Assembly: GCF_017591425.1 (NCBI RefSeq) | Contig: NW_024466607.1 | Span: forward strand, 10,610,501-10,674,500 | DNA length: 64,000 bases | Source: Ochotona curzoniae | Lineage: Eukaryota; Chordata; Mammalia; Lagomorpha; Ochotonidae | Direction of reading: 5' to 3' | Shown here: piece by piece, positions 24,866-36,928 of the stretch | Layout: each line of letters starts with the position of its first letter | Position numbering within the stretch: the stretch's first letter is position 1 | Translations under genes and position numbers: made by a program | The notes under the pieces: generated by a model | What the model was told of the DNA's origin: nothing | What the model saw: the letters and a program-made list of their open reading frames with translations, nothing else | The model's database searches: none

Positions 24866-25197
24866 AACTTTTAAAAATTTTATTTGAAAAGCAGAATAGC
24901 TGAGAGAGAGAGAGAGAAGGAGTGACACGGCAAGAGGATTCTTTCATCCACTAGTACATTCCGCAAGTGGCTGCAACAACCATGGGCTGAGCTATACAGA
25001 AGCCAAGAGTCAGGAGCTTGATCCAGTCTCCCGCAGTGGCAGCAGCCCAAGTACTTGGAATATCTTCCGCTGCTTTTCCTAGATCCACAGTAGGGAAGTG
25101 AATTGGAAGTAGAGCAGCCAGGTCAGGAACTGGTGCCCATGTGCTATGTCAGTGTCACAGGCAGTGGCCTTCCGTGCTCTACCACAAAACCAAACCC
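24866..25197 (-). repeat. Old CSINE copy, antisense
   Basis: It opens ttaaaaattttatttgaaaa and contains gagagagagagagaagg, gtggctgcaacaaccatggg and agtagagcagccaggtcagg. It ends near ccacaaaaccaaacccc. Confidence 0.75.
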
Positions 25198-26108
25198 CAA
25201 CAGAAGCATTTTTAAACTGCATTAGAAAACAGCACCTCGTGTATATGTATATGTTTGTACGGTTATGCATGTACTTGTGTATATGCACACACTGTACCAT
25301 AATCTGTCCATGAACTAGACTGAACTACCATCTGCTCTCTGGATTCCCTGTGGCCACCCGTTTCCACCTGACCCTACCTACCTGCCAGGAGTAAACAGGA
25401 AAATCAGTGAGCAGCCTCAATTTTGATTCTTTTTCTGTCCTGCCTACCTCATGGTGCAGAATGTAAAGACAGAGAAAATGACCAACAGATTTGTAAATTT
25501 GGCTATTGGGCGTTGCCCAACTTTGCAGCTATTAGCATCTGATTCCATAAAACCTGTATCCAGCAAGTAATAACACTGTGATGTCATCCGTGTGTCCATA
25601 TTGGTTGTTTCTTTGCTGTGTTTAGGATTGTAAAGGAGAGTGTATAAATATGTAGAGGAGAGAAAGAATTTGTTTCTCAGTTCTCGTGAGTTCTTAGTTG
25701 GAGTGGAATAAGTTAGCAAGAGAAAAACAAGCTTATTGGTGTGTAGATTTTCTATATACCTGGGAAACGAGCGATTGTAGAGGTAGCTTTAAAGTACATC
25801 CTATGCCTCTTGAACAAAGAATAACAGATTTCTAGAGAAGTGGCAAGATAAAGGCAAAGGATTTGGCATCTCTAGGGATGGCAACTAGGTACCATTTCTG
25901 CATGACTTGAGACTTCTTTAAGTGGTTCACTGTGGTTCTCCTGGATAAAAAGGGATCTCTTTTGTCTTTGCAAATTTAGGAGGGAGAATGTGGAGGTTTC
26001 CTGGCCCTGCCTTCAGGTCGGTCACCTTCATGTCCAAGAGGCATGGTTGAGGGAAGTGCCTGCTTGGTTCCCCGATACGGTAAAGACACTGCACAGTGGA
26101 AGATGCAA
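25198..26108. other. Intron, nothing recognised
   Basis: Unique-looking; a short TATGTATATG patch lies near 25240. Confidence 0.5.
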
Positions 26109-26221
26109 TGAAGAGTTCATGGAAAATGCCAAGTTATGAAAAAGCTGCATGAATTTCAGTTTGGCTTCACCGCAATGAGTGCATCTTACAATTCCATTTT
26201 CCATGAACTTTATGAACCCTC
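26109..26221. mobile_element. Small mariner-type palindromic element (MITE-like)
   Basis: Perfect 15-bp inverted ends lie at 26114-26128 (agttcatggaaaatg) and 26195-26209, about 66 bases apart. The interior has no coding capacity. It belongs to the same motif family as the remnants at 11541 and near 52.7-53.1 kb. Confidence 0.75.
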
Positions 26222-27180
26222 ATCAAGATCATATTGGTTACCATGTACTATTTAGAAGTATGATTAGAGCCAAAATGAAACTGGAGGGTGTTAAATAACC
26301 CCTGCAAGAAGCTTCTGAAGGGATTTGTTGTCTCGGCACCAAAGGCATCTCCACCTCCAGGGTCCCAGGAACACCAGCATTAGCACACTGACCCTGAATC
26401 CCACGCTTGCTCCTTCTGACAAGCAGCCCATGCTGTCTGCTTCGGTGGAGCTCCTGGCTGTGAATTAAAGCAGGTCGGAGGTATCGCTATAGTTCATCAC
26501 CTTGCTCCTATGAATGATTCATGCGTCATCGGTTGACTGCCAAGCCAGCTCAGGAACTCTAATAAATGCCTGATTCTTATTTCCTAGGGGAAAGCAGCAT
26601 TGACATTTCCAACCTCCCTGAGCAATAAGATGCTCACGAACACATGACTGACAGTCGCAGGGCTTGCCTGCCCCAGGCATCGATCACTGAAAGCAGTGTT
26701 CTTGCCATCTTCATTTCTCCAAAAACGATGGCAATGCATTGCACCACAGTTGATTTTTACAATATCTTACATTCACATGAGCAAGATGTAATGACTCACA
26801 GAGGACAATCTGGGATAAATACAGATATTCATCCTGGAATCTTCTCTTTGAGTGACAATAATTAGCAACAACATTGGTTTCTTCTCCAACGCAGCAGTCT
26901 TTGGCAGTTTCGTTCTTATTTGGTGTGCGCTGAAGTGGAGGTTGTTGCTAGTTCCTCTTTCTCAGCATGCCATTATTTGCGTATTAATTTCACATTTTAA
27001 TTGGGTGAAATAGCACCCTGTCAGTAGCGTGAAAGGACTTCACAGCAGCAGTGACTTAGACTAATTTTTAGCATGAAGTGAGACTGCTTGGAATCTGACT
27101 GACTTCTAAAAATCAGGCTTTTTTGTAACATACTGACTACGCTGGAGAAAATAAGCAAGTAAATGTAGCAAACCCTAAGC
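26222..27180. other. Intron, repeat-free, candidate conserved non-coding sequence
   Basis: No repeat is recognised. The part at 26850-27130 is rich in homeobox-like AT motifs (gcgtattaattt, ttttaattgg). It carries a 10-bp inverted repeat, tagcaacaac (26863-26872) and its complement (26941-26950). Regulatory function is speculation. Confidence 0.4.
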
Positions 27181-27181
27181 A

Positions 27182-27197
27182 GGGTGGGTGGGTGGGT

Positions 27198-27241
<44 letters not shown>
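27182..27241. repeat. Compound microsatellite (GGGT)n(GT)n
   Basis: Five GGGT-like units run directly into about 20 GT units, followed by a short CT run. Confidence 0.97.
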
Positions 27242-27242
<1 letters not shown>

Positions 27243-30200
27243 CTCTCTCTCAGCGTTTTTTGACCTAAAGGTTATGTTCTGATTGCCCTGTGGAAGAGGA
27301 GCCTTTTATACACCAAAATAAGCATCTCACCACCCTTGTGCCGGGAGCTTTCCGAAGCCACGGCGGACACTCTCGGGCCGCCTTTTCCGGGTACTTCAGG
27401 GCACAGTGGAGAGGCACAGTGGGTTTGCAGTTGCATGCAGCAGCGTGGGATCTTACTTTTCCTGGTCAGCAGTGCTGGCGTAAAGCTGCTCCACAGGGAG
27501 CATCCCAGTGGGAGACAAGAAGCTCATGAGTGGGCGGGGAGCACTGAGGTCTCCTGCAGTCCCTCTTGTAGGAGCCGTCTCCCTTGAAGCGACGTTGGGG
27601 CTGTGCAAGCTGAGTTTGAACTTGCACGCGTCCTGTCTGTCGCATGTTGTAAAACAATAAGCGAGGATGCTCTGTTCATGCAGAAAGTTACGACTCCTCG
27701 ATGCCAGATGCTTGTGCGGCTGTCAACAGTCTGCCCTAAACATTTGGTACAAAGCTGGCCGTGTGCTGTTCATGAACACGACTTCTTAGGGATCTCCAAC
27801 GAATCCGCACAAATCTCAGCTGTGACCACATCATGGCCTTGAGCTTAACGTTCTCATCTCTAAATGCGGATCTTGGTGACCTTGGTCAAGGTATCTCAGT
27901 GGAAGAGAAAGGGGCTTCGTATCATGTCTACCTGAATGTTAACGTACTCTGTATCAATTTGACAAACAAGTGGCCAGATCCCCGGGCTCCTTTAGGTTCT
28001 CGGTGGTGGTATTGTTCCACGTGGAGGCACCACTTGCTTATGACCCTGCTTGTGAGAGTCTAGACCAGGAAGCTGCAGGAAGAGGGGAGCCTTCCGGTGC
28101 ATGTGTGTGGCTGATGGGTCCAGGGTCCTGAGTGCAACCTTGCGCTGTGCTCTGCTGAAGTCCCGGTGTTTCTAGACAATGGAGTACTGTGCAGCACTTG
28201 GCCCTTAGTTTTAATGAGCTTGTCCCTCCTAGGATTTGCAGTGTTTGCTAATTAAAAGTCAGCAGCTGGCTCGCCAGATGAACAACCTTTTATGACACAG
28301 TGCTGCTGGAGGAGGCAGGCAGTGTTTGATTTCATGGCATTTAGTAAAGTAATTTTTAAATGGCAGGTAGATTGGCAATGAATGAGGTTTTCAAAGGAAC
28401 ACATCCACCACTAAATACCTTGTTGCCTTTAATTAGCATCGGTGTGATTCTTTTGTGATGTGACTTAAAGCCAGCAGTGAAGGGCGACGAGGCTCCTGTG
28501 AGCTCCATCTGAGGCCTTCCGTGAATGCCAGCTGCAGAGGAAAGGAAGCTGAGCTTGGGGGTCCACGTGGCATGAGTCAGAACCACCTAAGTATCACATC
28601 GTCGTAGTGGTGACACGGGTGATGGGGCAGTTGCTCTGGAAGCTGAGCTGAGAAGGATTCAGATGCACAAAGTTGAACATACATACAGGTGTTCCCAGGT
28701 GGGAGTGCGAGTGTTCAGGCAGGCCGGCCGGGGAAGGATGCCCTGCCGGGGACGCTTAGCCTCAGGCAGAAACTCTGGGAGTGTTGAATCACGCCAGAGT
28801 TGTCCCACGTGAAGGCCAGGCCTGGCCTCCCATCTCAGATAGCAAGCTTTTCCTTTGCCACCCATGTTCAGAATGGTTGCCCCACGTGGCATTAGTTCAG
28901 AGAGCTGCAAGAAGATAAAAGGGGCTCTTAGGATTTTTGTGTAAGTTTCACACCCTAGGGGTGCTTGCTTATCTGGGCTGTAACCTTGCCTGACACGTCT
29001 ATGCTGCCTTTACACATTTAGTTTTGCCTCTTTGAACTCTGCAGGTTGGAGTCTTTTGACAGTTTCTTTCAGTATCAATGGCTATTTGATTATGTGATAT
29101 TTACTGTTTTTCTTCTTCTTTACCTCTCTTAGTTCTGTCTTACCACTCAATTTCCATTTAATGGCAAATTCAGAGAAGCCTGCTTTGTGAGCCTAGCATT
29201 CTGTCTCCCGCGTTGCAGGGTGTGATGGGAGACTGCACCACACAGTGTTGGGGTCTTGGAGCCCCTCTGTTGAAGATGCTGTGATCCTTCTGTTGAGGTT
29301 TTTCTGAAACACTGTCAACTTTCCAAAGAGACAATCTCTGGTGACAAACTTCTTCCAGCTGTAGGGACACATGTGACTGCTCATCCTTTCACGTGCGTGT
29401 TGGCAACAACACCTCCGTGTGTTGGTAGCACCGTGTGCTTTTATGTATGCTGAGTAGTTGATCCCTTCCATACGGGCTCTGGCCCCTCCTATTACTGATA
29501 CTTTCTGATCACCGAATGGTCAGTTTTCCTACCATGGGAAATTGCAGAAAGAATCACTTGCAAGTGACCCGTGACATTATTGACAGACACTCCGAGGGCC
29601 TTGGTTGTCCTGATGAGCAATAATTGCTAATTATTGTGTTTCAAAAGCCAAGTGCCTAAGAAACAAAGAACCTAGTGCTGGCCAAGTGTCTGGGAGTTAC
29701 AGGAAATATTTGTAGAGCAAATGTTGTGATTCTAACATCATCGTATATCTACTGGAAAAAGTAACCAGAAAATATTGTTCATCTCAAAAAATATTTTAAA
29801 GGGAAAGAGTTATCTGGAATCACTGTTGTGGTTGCCACCTGAATCATGGTTCTGATTACTAAAACTTATTTTCTGGCATCTCAGAAACCCTCTGCTTTAT
29901 GAGGCAGGAATATATCCTGGTACATTGGCAGAAATTTCTCTCGTGTTATTTACCCAGTAATGTCAAACTCGAGAGTCACAGGATATTACAGTGACACATT
30001 TCCATATTTTTCTGTCATCTGGAATAATACAAATTTTGATACCTCTCAGGAAGAAGAGCATTTATTGTGGCAGTGTGTCCATTATAGGTTAAACCCGCAA
30101 TCAATTAGAAAGCAGCCAGAAACTTCTTCAGAAACCTTGGTTGAAACTGTAGATTTGACAGGCCTTAATCCATAACCAAATACCATCGCCAGATCGAAAC

Positions 30201-31119
30201 CTGAAGTACAGGTTTCTGATATTTGGAAAACTGGGCCTGGATGACATTTTGGCCTTCGTGTCATTTAGCAGTTCCTTTTGTTCCTGCCACCACTGGACTA
30301 GCATATGGGACACCAAATTAAATATTGGGGCAGAAAAGTAGAAAATAGTATTCCGATGGGAGAAAGAAAAATCTAAAACAAAGCAGGAGGTACTAGTGGT
30401 TTCCTTGATCAAAACTCTCCCCTTTGGGTTTCGGATCTGGGTCTGTGTCCAGACCTCTGGCTGTGTCTCCTACTCGTTACCTCTGAGTTTGAGTCCTAGG
30501 GGTTACTGATTGGAAATTTTATCATCACATATCACTAGGATAGACTAGTGTGGCCCTGTTGATTCCAGCTCCTAAGTCCTCTCCTGCTGCCCCAAGTCAC
30601 CAAGACATGAAATTTTGAAGTATCTTTGTATTTAACCATTTGAAAATGAGAACATTAATTATAATTATAACACCTCCACTCCCCCGTCCCAACTTCCTTG
30701 GGAATGGAAGTGTTGAAAGGTAGAGTGGATCTCTTGCTGGTAAGATCCCTGGTGGATGTACCGAGTGCCCCTCTGCCAGTCCCCCACCTGCCGATGGCTC
30801 CTCGCCACCCACACCCCTCTGGGAAACCTCTTTGGGCTGGTGGAGTGTCTTCCCACAGACGTGTGGCTAATGCAGGAGCATCCCGGTCTGTCCTCTCCTC
30901 TTGAGGGGGGGCCAAGTCTGTGGACAGAGCATGCTCCAGAGAGCCCCGTGGGGACAGACTGATGCAGACCGCATCTCTGTGTGGGCCCTTCCCCTTTTGT
31001 AAATTTCGCCGTTTGCAGTTCCCTTCTTGGGAAGGTACAGCACAGCACATAACAATATCGAAGGCACATCCATACCATGGTATGCAGTAAATCACGGACT
31101 CAGTAATCCAAGTGCCACA
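27242..31119. other. Intron, repeat-poor stretch
   Basis: No SINE and no clear L1 over almost 3.9 kb. CpGs are slightly enriched at 27340-27620. Overlapping frames of 94-146 codons near 30.7-31.1 kb have no recognisable domain. 28200-28470 looks like candidate conserved non-coding DNA (gctaattaaaagtcagcagc, ctttaattagcatcgg). Confidence 0.45.
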
Positions 31120-31212
31120 CAGTGTCTGTTCACAGTGTCTGGGCCTCTCTTTGCTTATCTGTAAGATAGATCACCATTTGTTGAATTATTTTGAAGACTA
31201 AATGAAATGATT
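31120..31212 (+). repeat. MIR fragment, sense
   Basis: gggcctctctttgcttatct, gtaagatagatcacc and gaagactaaatgaaatga match the MIR 3' half. Confidence 0.65.
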
Positions 31213-31874
31213 AGTCATTGTAAACCAGAAAGGCTTAAAAAGCAGGCAGCAAAGGCTGGTACCCGTGATTGTTATTATGATGTTAGTCCACATGGCATGA
31301 ATGAAGAGATGTTGAAGGTCCAAAATCTTGTTGGAAGCTTTCCAGACTATCTAGTTATTCATTCTGAGCGTTCCGTCATCACAGCCCAGGAGATGACACA
31401 CTTTCTCTTTGTCAAGTAGACATTTTTCACTAAGTTCAGTGCTGCCCTCTAGTGGAGCATGCATAAACGTTCATTGAGGATGACACTGAGGATTCCTGGC
31501 AGCCACATGGCAAACTGTTACCATTGATCTGTCCCAAGCGTCAGTCTCAGTGAGTTCCTTGTCCTTCCAAAGACCAACCAGTGCAACCAGCTGTCCTCAG
31601 AACATGTACCTATCCCCTTAAGGCTTGAGTGTTCAAGCCAGATGAAAACGGATTTCAATGTTTCATTTCCAGAATTCAGAATGTCCACTCGTTCCCACCT
31701 TGAATAAGGAGCACTGAGTTTCAACACTGCTGTGGCCCTGTCCCCAGCTCAGAGCTGTTTTGGGGCAGAATGCTGCTGTCCATGAATTCTTTCTCTAGCA
31801 GTAGGTTCTGCTTGATTTCATTAGGCTTACTGTTGAGAATTGTACAGCCTTTATGCTCACCTCTCCTCTGTTTG
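31213..31874. other. Intron, nothing recognised
   Basis: Unique-looking sequence. Confidence 0.5.
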
Positions 31875-32262
31875 TGCTAGTTCCCCGTCTTTTTCCTGTT
31901 CTCTGACACATCAGACTGCTCACTCCACAGGCTTTGCACCAGCTTTTTCCACTGCTGTGCTTTTCCTTGTGCCATCTCCAAATCTTTGCTCAAGTGTCGC
32001 TTGCTTGCTCTGCCCACCCCACTAAGGTCGGTACTCTAACACGCCAGCTCTCTATCTAACCTGTTCTCATTCTTCTTCTTACATAGTGTTTATCATTTCC
32101 TATCATGATACGCTATTTGGCTCCTCATTACGTGATGCAACAATTGTAAGGGCCCTGAAAACAGGATGTGTCGTCTCTTTCATCCTCTGATAATAGTCTG
32201 TGTGCCTAGAACAGTGCATAGCAGATAATAGGTGCTCAGTGTGTGTTGAATTCATTAACTTT
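31875..32262 (+). repeat. L2 element, 3' end, sense
   Basis: caggctttgcaccagctttt, ctttgctcaagtgtcgcttg, catagtgtttatcatttcc, and cctagaacagtgcatagcag with aataggtgctcagtg lie in the order of the L2 3' end. Confidence 0.88.
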
Positions 32263-33039
32263 TGGAATGAGTGTCATCTAGTGGAAAGAGCTCTTACTGC
32301 AGCCTGGAAATGCAACTCTCCACGGGCTCAAGAGAGACTTCATGGAAGACTGCCTGCTGCCCAGTTTTCCCATCATGACTAACCCCAGAGATACAAGAGG
32401 GAGGCTCTTTCTAGATCTGCCTGTTCACTGCCCCTTGCTAAGGACCCAGACCATCAAGCTCCTCAGCCCCGCAGAGCTGAGCCACCTCTGTTCCTGGACT
32501 TTCTCACCATCTGCTACAGTTGAGCTCTCTCTCCACCCTCTGGACCCAACTTTCATCCTCTGTTCTCTGGAGCTCACCTTCAGCGGCAGCAGCAGGGGAG
32601 CTGTGCTCTGCAGCCTTTCTCTGAGCGTTGCCGTCCTGATCTTGCTCAGAAGCAGGCCTCTTCCCATGGATATAGCTACTGTGCATGTGTTTCCCACAGT
32701 GGCATTATGGGATAATCTGCACTATCACTGAGGGCCTCTTCCGGCCCGGGACGCCAGATTCTTGAAGCACCTGCCATCTGAGTGCTCTGTGTGCCACCTT
32801 CCCTTGTCCCTTGTGGCCATTCCCCTGTGCCACCACTCTGCTCTCACCCACTCATTCTGTGACCCTCTTGACGCATCATCTGCCAAGACCCAGCCAGCAT
32901 CCCGATCTCTCTACTCTTTGCCTTCCATCCATTTTCCCAGCCCTTGTCTTTATCCAGGCCATGTCATCCTCAGCACTTCCAGCCTGTAAATTCTTTCTTT
33001 AAATTAATTCTTTTTTATTTCTTCCTTTAAAATTTGTTT
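32263..33039. other. Intron, C/T-rich, unrecognised
   Basis: A pyrimidine-rich stretch with opposed frames (129 codons + at 32342-32731; 90 codons - at 32425-32697). It may be an old repeat that I cannot name. Confidence 0.45.
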
Positions 33040-33690
33040 TTGGTAGTGTTTAACATAGTTAAGGATGCATGTCCATGGGGCCATGGATTAGAGTGGGGGA
33101 GGGTTGAGGAATAGGGAAAAGTAGATGAGATTACTGCTTTTAATCTTCTTTTTTCTTCCTGTATCTGGAGAAAGTGGGGAGAGGCCCAATCCCAACAGCC
33201 CAACTGCATCAGTCCCGTGTGGGGGACGGCTACCTGATGTCATCCCAGGGTGCCCAGTGTGGAGTTGGTTCCAAGGGTACTGCTTAAGTGGTTTCAGTAG
33301 TTCTGAGATGCTGTTGATTTCATTGCTGCAAGGTTGAGGAAATCCTTCCAAGGTTCACTGGCTGATACAGTCCATCTCAGAGTCTCCGCTTGCCCAGACA
33401 CTTGCTGTCAAAGCTTGACCAAGAGCTGTCCAGTTTGTTCTGCCCTCCCTGGTACTGGACATCCTCTGCAGGCCTCAATGAACTGGTTGTCACGTCCCCC
33501 ATGTGCTTCCGGACATGCTGTCTGCTGCACAATATTCAACAACCGAAGAGACCCAGTTCTGATACATGTACTCCACGGGCAGACCACAGATCCTGTGATT
33601 TTCCATATGGTTGGAATTCTGAGTCTAGTGGTCCAGTTGAGGGGTCCCTAAATAAACCTCACTAGAGATGACCCAGACTTGACTCCTCTG
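33040..33690. repeat. Dispersed repeat of unknown family (copy 1)
   Basis: 33267-33377 resembles 53984-54085 at roughly 70% by eye (ggttccaagg, agtagttctgag, ttgatttcattgctgcaagg, ggctgatacagtcc). A second copy in the same window shows it is a repeat. It could be a lagomorph L1 UTR or an LTR. Outer limits are approximate. Confidence 0.5.
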
Positions 33691-34270
33691 TGTTAGCCAG
33701 TGAGGGGTCCAGCTCAATTTGTCGCCCATATCAGCCTACACACACATACTGGTAGTTGTAGTCACCTGGTCAGTTCTGTCACCAGCCCCATCTCTCATAC
33801 GAACCAGTGGATGCTGCAGCCCAGCCCAGCCCAGCCCAGACCTGCCCACCACACACTTGACCCTTACACACATCAGTGCCTGCAGCCTAGTTGGAGTGAC
33901 TCCCCAAGTAACCCCCACCAGGCTTGCCCCCAGCCCTAGTTCCTGCTCATGCTGGTACATGCAGAAAATTGGTCCAGTCTGTCTTCCATCCCATTCAGCT
34001 TTCATACACATCAGTGGGCGTCAGAGCCTAGCTCAGCCTGACCAACCCCACAGCCTGACCAGCCTACACTCATGCTTGTGGGTGCCACTGCCTGTCTAGC
34101 CAGGTCCGCCCCAGCCCTAGTCCCCATGCTCACTGCTGGGAGCTTCAGCCCATCAGAGGGGTGCTCACAATTTCCCTACTAGGACCACACCCAGGCCCAA
34201 ATGTCAGTGGGGTGGAGGCTGGGGGAAGACCAGTAGGCCACATTTGTCTTTGCATACTGATCGTGAACCT
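33691..34270. repeat. GC-rich degenerate tandem block
   Basis: Modules recur with variation: cacacatcagtgcctgcagc / cacatcagtgggcgtcagag, and cagccctagttcctgctcat / cagccctagtccccatgctc. There is also a (CAGCC)n run at 33818-33840. Spacing is about 100-180 bases. It follows the copy-1 repeat and may belong to it. Confidence 0.55.
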
Positions 34271-35104
34271 GTTCCTCTGATAACACTGTTCATTTATTCA
34301 TGAGGACACGAGATGGCCTAGTCACCTCTCTGATGCCCCATCTCTTAATACTATTGCAGTGGTAATTCAATTTCCAGTACGTGCTTCTTGGAGAATACAT
34401 TCAAAAATAGCACTCGACATTGGCCTTCAATCCTTTTCCCTCTCTCAGCCATACTCAAATGACGCTGTCCTCCCTTGGTTAAGCTTTGGCATCCTCTGTG
34501 ATGTCCCCTGTACCCAAGCTACTGAATGTGGCTGGGAGAAATGTAGCTCTGTGCTGATACCTTTGCTTCAAATTTATGACTTCAAGAGTCTTGGGCCCTG
34601 AACGCCGGTGCTTCTAAACTTCTTGTCTAGTTTGTCTTTCTTCACAAATATCTATTATTCACAGCTTCTCTTCTCTCCTCCATCTGCCCCATTCCTGACA
34701 AGTCCTTACATTCATCAATGTAGTGTTGGTCTTGATACCCTGAGAAAATACAGATGACCAGAAACAAGCTACATTGTCTTACCATCACTGCACCCACAGC
34801 CATGTTTTGTCGTTTAAAGCACACAGCTGGATGTCATGCATGGGTGGCAGTGACCAGCCGGCAGACACATGCATTTCAGGGCTCTTAGGATGGGCACAGC
34901 AGGACTGCCCTCTTTGGATTATGAGGTCCTCACTCTGGGGTAACCCTTTCTACCTTTTGAAGACTGCCAGCCTTCCAGTTACACAGCTATAGCAGCATAG
35001 TGATAGTTCCCACTAGCATTCCCAACTCTTTCCCTCTCTCCCTCCCTCCTCCTGTCCCTTCCTCCCTTCTCTTTCTCTCTCCCTCCTCTCCTCAAGAGTG
35101 TAGA
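34271..35104. other. Intron, ending in a polypyrimidine tract
   Basis: Nothing is recognised except a C/T-rich tract at about 35024-35095 (ctctctccctccctcctcc and similar), which is a potential triplex-forming mirror-type sequence. Confidence 0.5.
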
Positions 35105-35420
35105 CACGCCGACTACAAACAATAATTGGATCTCAATCAATCTCACTTCTATAGACTACATTTTTTGCACTATGTATGGAGGCAACTGGTAATCACTAGA
35201 AATAATGAAATAAGACAAGTAGACAGATCTGTGAGATCGTGGAAGCATATTTGCATATTTGGGACTAACTTATTGCACTTAGTATAATGCTTTCCAGTTG
35301 CATCCATTTTGTTCCCAGAGACGGATTCATTCTTTCTTTGTGGTTGAGTAGTATTCTATAGAGTATAGGTACCACATTTTCTTTGTCTGTCATTTTTAGT
35401 CATGTTTCTGTTCCTTTAAA
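35105..35420 (-). repeat. L1 3' end fragment, antisense
   Basis: ttgcacttagtataatgctt, tccagttgcatccatttt, ttcattctttctttgtggtt and gagtagtattctatagagta are the antisense of the L1 ORF2 3' end. Confidence 0.85.
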
Positions 35421-35789
35421 TTTACCTGCTAAGTGGAGTCCAGGAGGCATAGAATTTGTCAGTGTCAGATGAGATTGTAAATATAGACAAACGTTACAAA
35501 TAAATGCATGCGCCTTGATTTTTATAGGTCTAACTTTTGTGATCCACAAGGAGGTTTGAGAAGCACCCTGGAAGTTGCTGCCAGGTGGTCAGCGCTCACA
35601 GATACCTTGCTAGGGGTGGGTATATCGCATTTTCCAGGAGCTGCTGCAGTTTGTGGCTTGCATGTCATCCATCCTCAAGGATGCAAGTGGTGTCCAAGTC
35701 TCCAGCAAATTTGTTTCAGGATAGTTTTAAATAAACAATCAAAAGTGTGAGGGATTAATACAGAGGGCTCATCATCCCACTCTCCTGCC
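35421..35789. other. Intron between opposed L1 pieces, unrecognised
   Basis: No clear family. It lies between an antisense and a sense L1 3' end, so it may be insertion-site or rearranged sequence. Confidence 0.45.
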
Positions 35790-35965
35790 GACCGTGCAGT
35801 GTTAGTATCCTTGTTCCCTGAGACTATACCCAAAGAACATACAGCTAGTGTATGAAAGAGTTATCTGCACCTGCATGTTTGCTGCAGCTCAGGTCACAAC
35901 AGCCAAACTATGCAGTCAACCCAGATGTCCATCATCTGATGACTGGATAAAGGAAATGTGGCAAG

Positions 35966-36010
<45 letters not shown>

Positions 36011-36160
36011 ACTCACACACACAGAATACTACTCAGGCATAAGAGTGAAATCCTGTCTTTGCAGTAAAGTGGATGTCATCTTTTAATAGGAGACAAAGCA
36101 TATAGGTGTTTCATCAATGTTGGCTATAGGACTAGTCAAAAAACTCAGGCATGAGGATAC
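35790..36160 (+). repeat. L1 3' end fragment, sense, with internal CA repeat
   Basis: agactatacccaaagaacat, gttatctgcacctgcatgtt, cccagatgtccatcatctga, tggataaaggaaatgtgg and gaatactactcaggcataag follow L1 ORF2 3' end order. A (CA)n has expanded at the point where L1 normally has a short ACAC run. Confidence 0.88.
35967..36023. repeat. (CA)n microsatellite inside L1
   Basis: About 27 CA units with two interruptions (cacatacacactcaca). Confidence 0.97.
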
Positions 36161-36735
36161 ATGAATATTTGATTCATGGTGTAAAGTGGTCCTCCTGTGG
36201 CATTTAAAATTTCATTTTGAGGAAGTCATATTTAAGTAAGAGACCTCTATGACCATATCACTCTAAGACCCTAACTATAAACACAATAGTAGCCCTCCTC
36301 TGCTCCTTATGAATGTTGGGTACGCTCAGCAAGATAGAGCTCAGGTTAGGTGAACAACCTGCAGAGAGTGATGTTAAAACAGAGAGACTACAGCCAGTCC
36401 AAACCGTTCAAACTAGTGTCTGTATCTGTGTGCCGATGCACATGCATAGACAGGGCTGTAGGCATAGCAACAGCTCTAGCTAAAGCTAGCTAGCTAGGAA
36501 GATATGTATTTCTTCAGTTGTACCATGGGTTCAAATTCAGGCATTTTAAAGCTGAAGAATGTGTAAGAGTAGAAATGGAAAGAAGATATTACATAGCAAT
36601 GAGGCAGGGAAATGAGAAAGAATTGATGCTTAAGGTAATGGTTTAGGACTACCTGTGAGGGTGAGATGTGAGTCCATCACCTGCAGTGGAACTTTTGGCT
36701 GACTGTGGGTGGAAATTAGTGCGCCTTTGAGCACT
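36161..36735. other. Intron, nothing recognised
   Basis: It includes a short AGCT-rich patch at 36476-36500 (agctaaagctagctagctag). Otherwise it is unique-looking. Confidence 0.5.
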
Positions 36736-36736
36736 A

Positions 36737-36740
36737 CACA

Positions 36741-36822
<82 letters not shown>
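36737..36822. repeat. Compound microsatellite (CT)n(CA)n
   Basis: About 15 CT units, then TTT, then about 24 CA units. Confidence 0.97.
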
Positions 36823-36823
<1 letters not shown>

Positions 36824-36928
36824 CCTGTGATATGTTCTTAAGGGCTTTGCAGAGAATAGACATTTCCAAGTAAGGATTGATCCAGAGAAGGACTGCCATG
36901 TGCTTTGGGAGTCCTCAGAAATGGGGTT

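Noticed and set aside
27340..27620. CpG island or alternative promoter
   Set aside because: Only a modest rise in CpG over fewer than 300 bases, with no matching first exon and no continuation into MYRIP that I could see.
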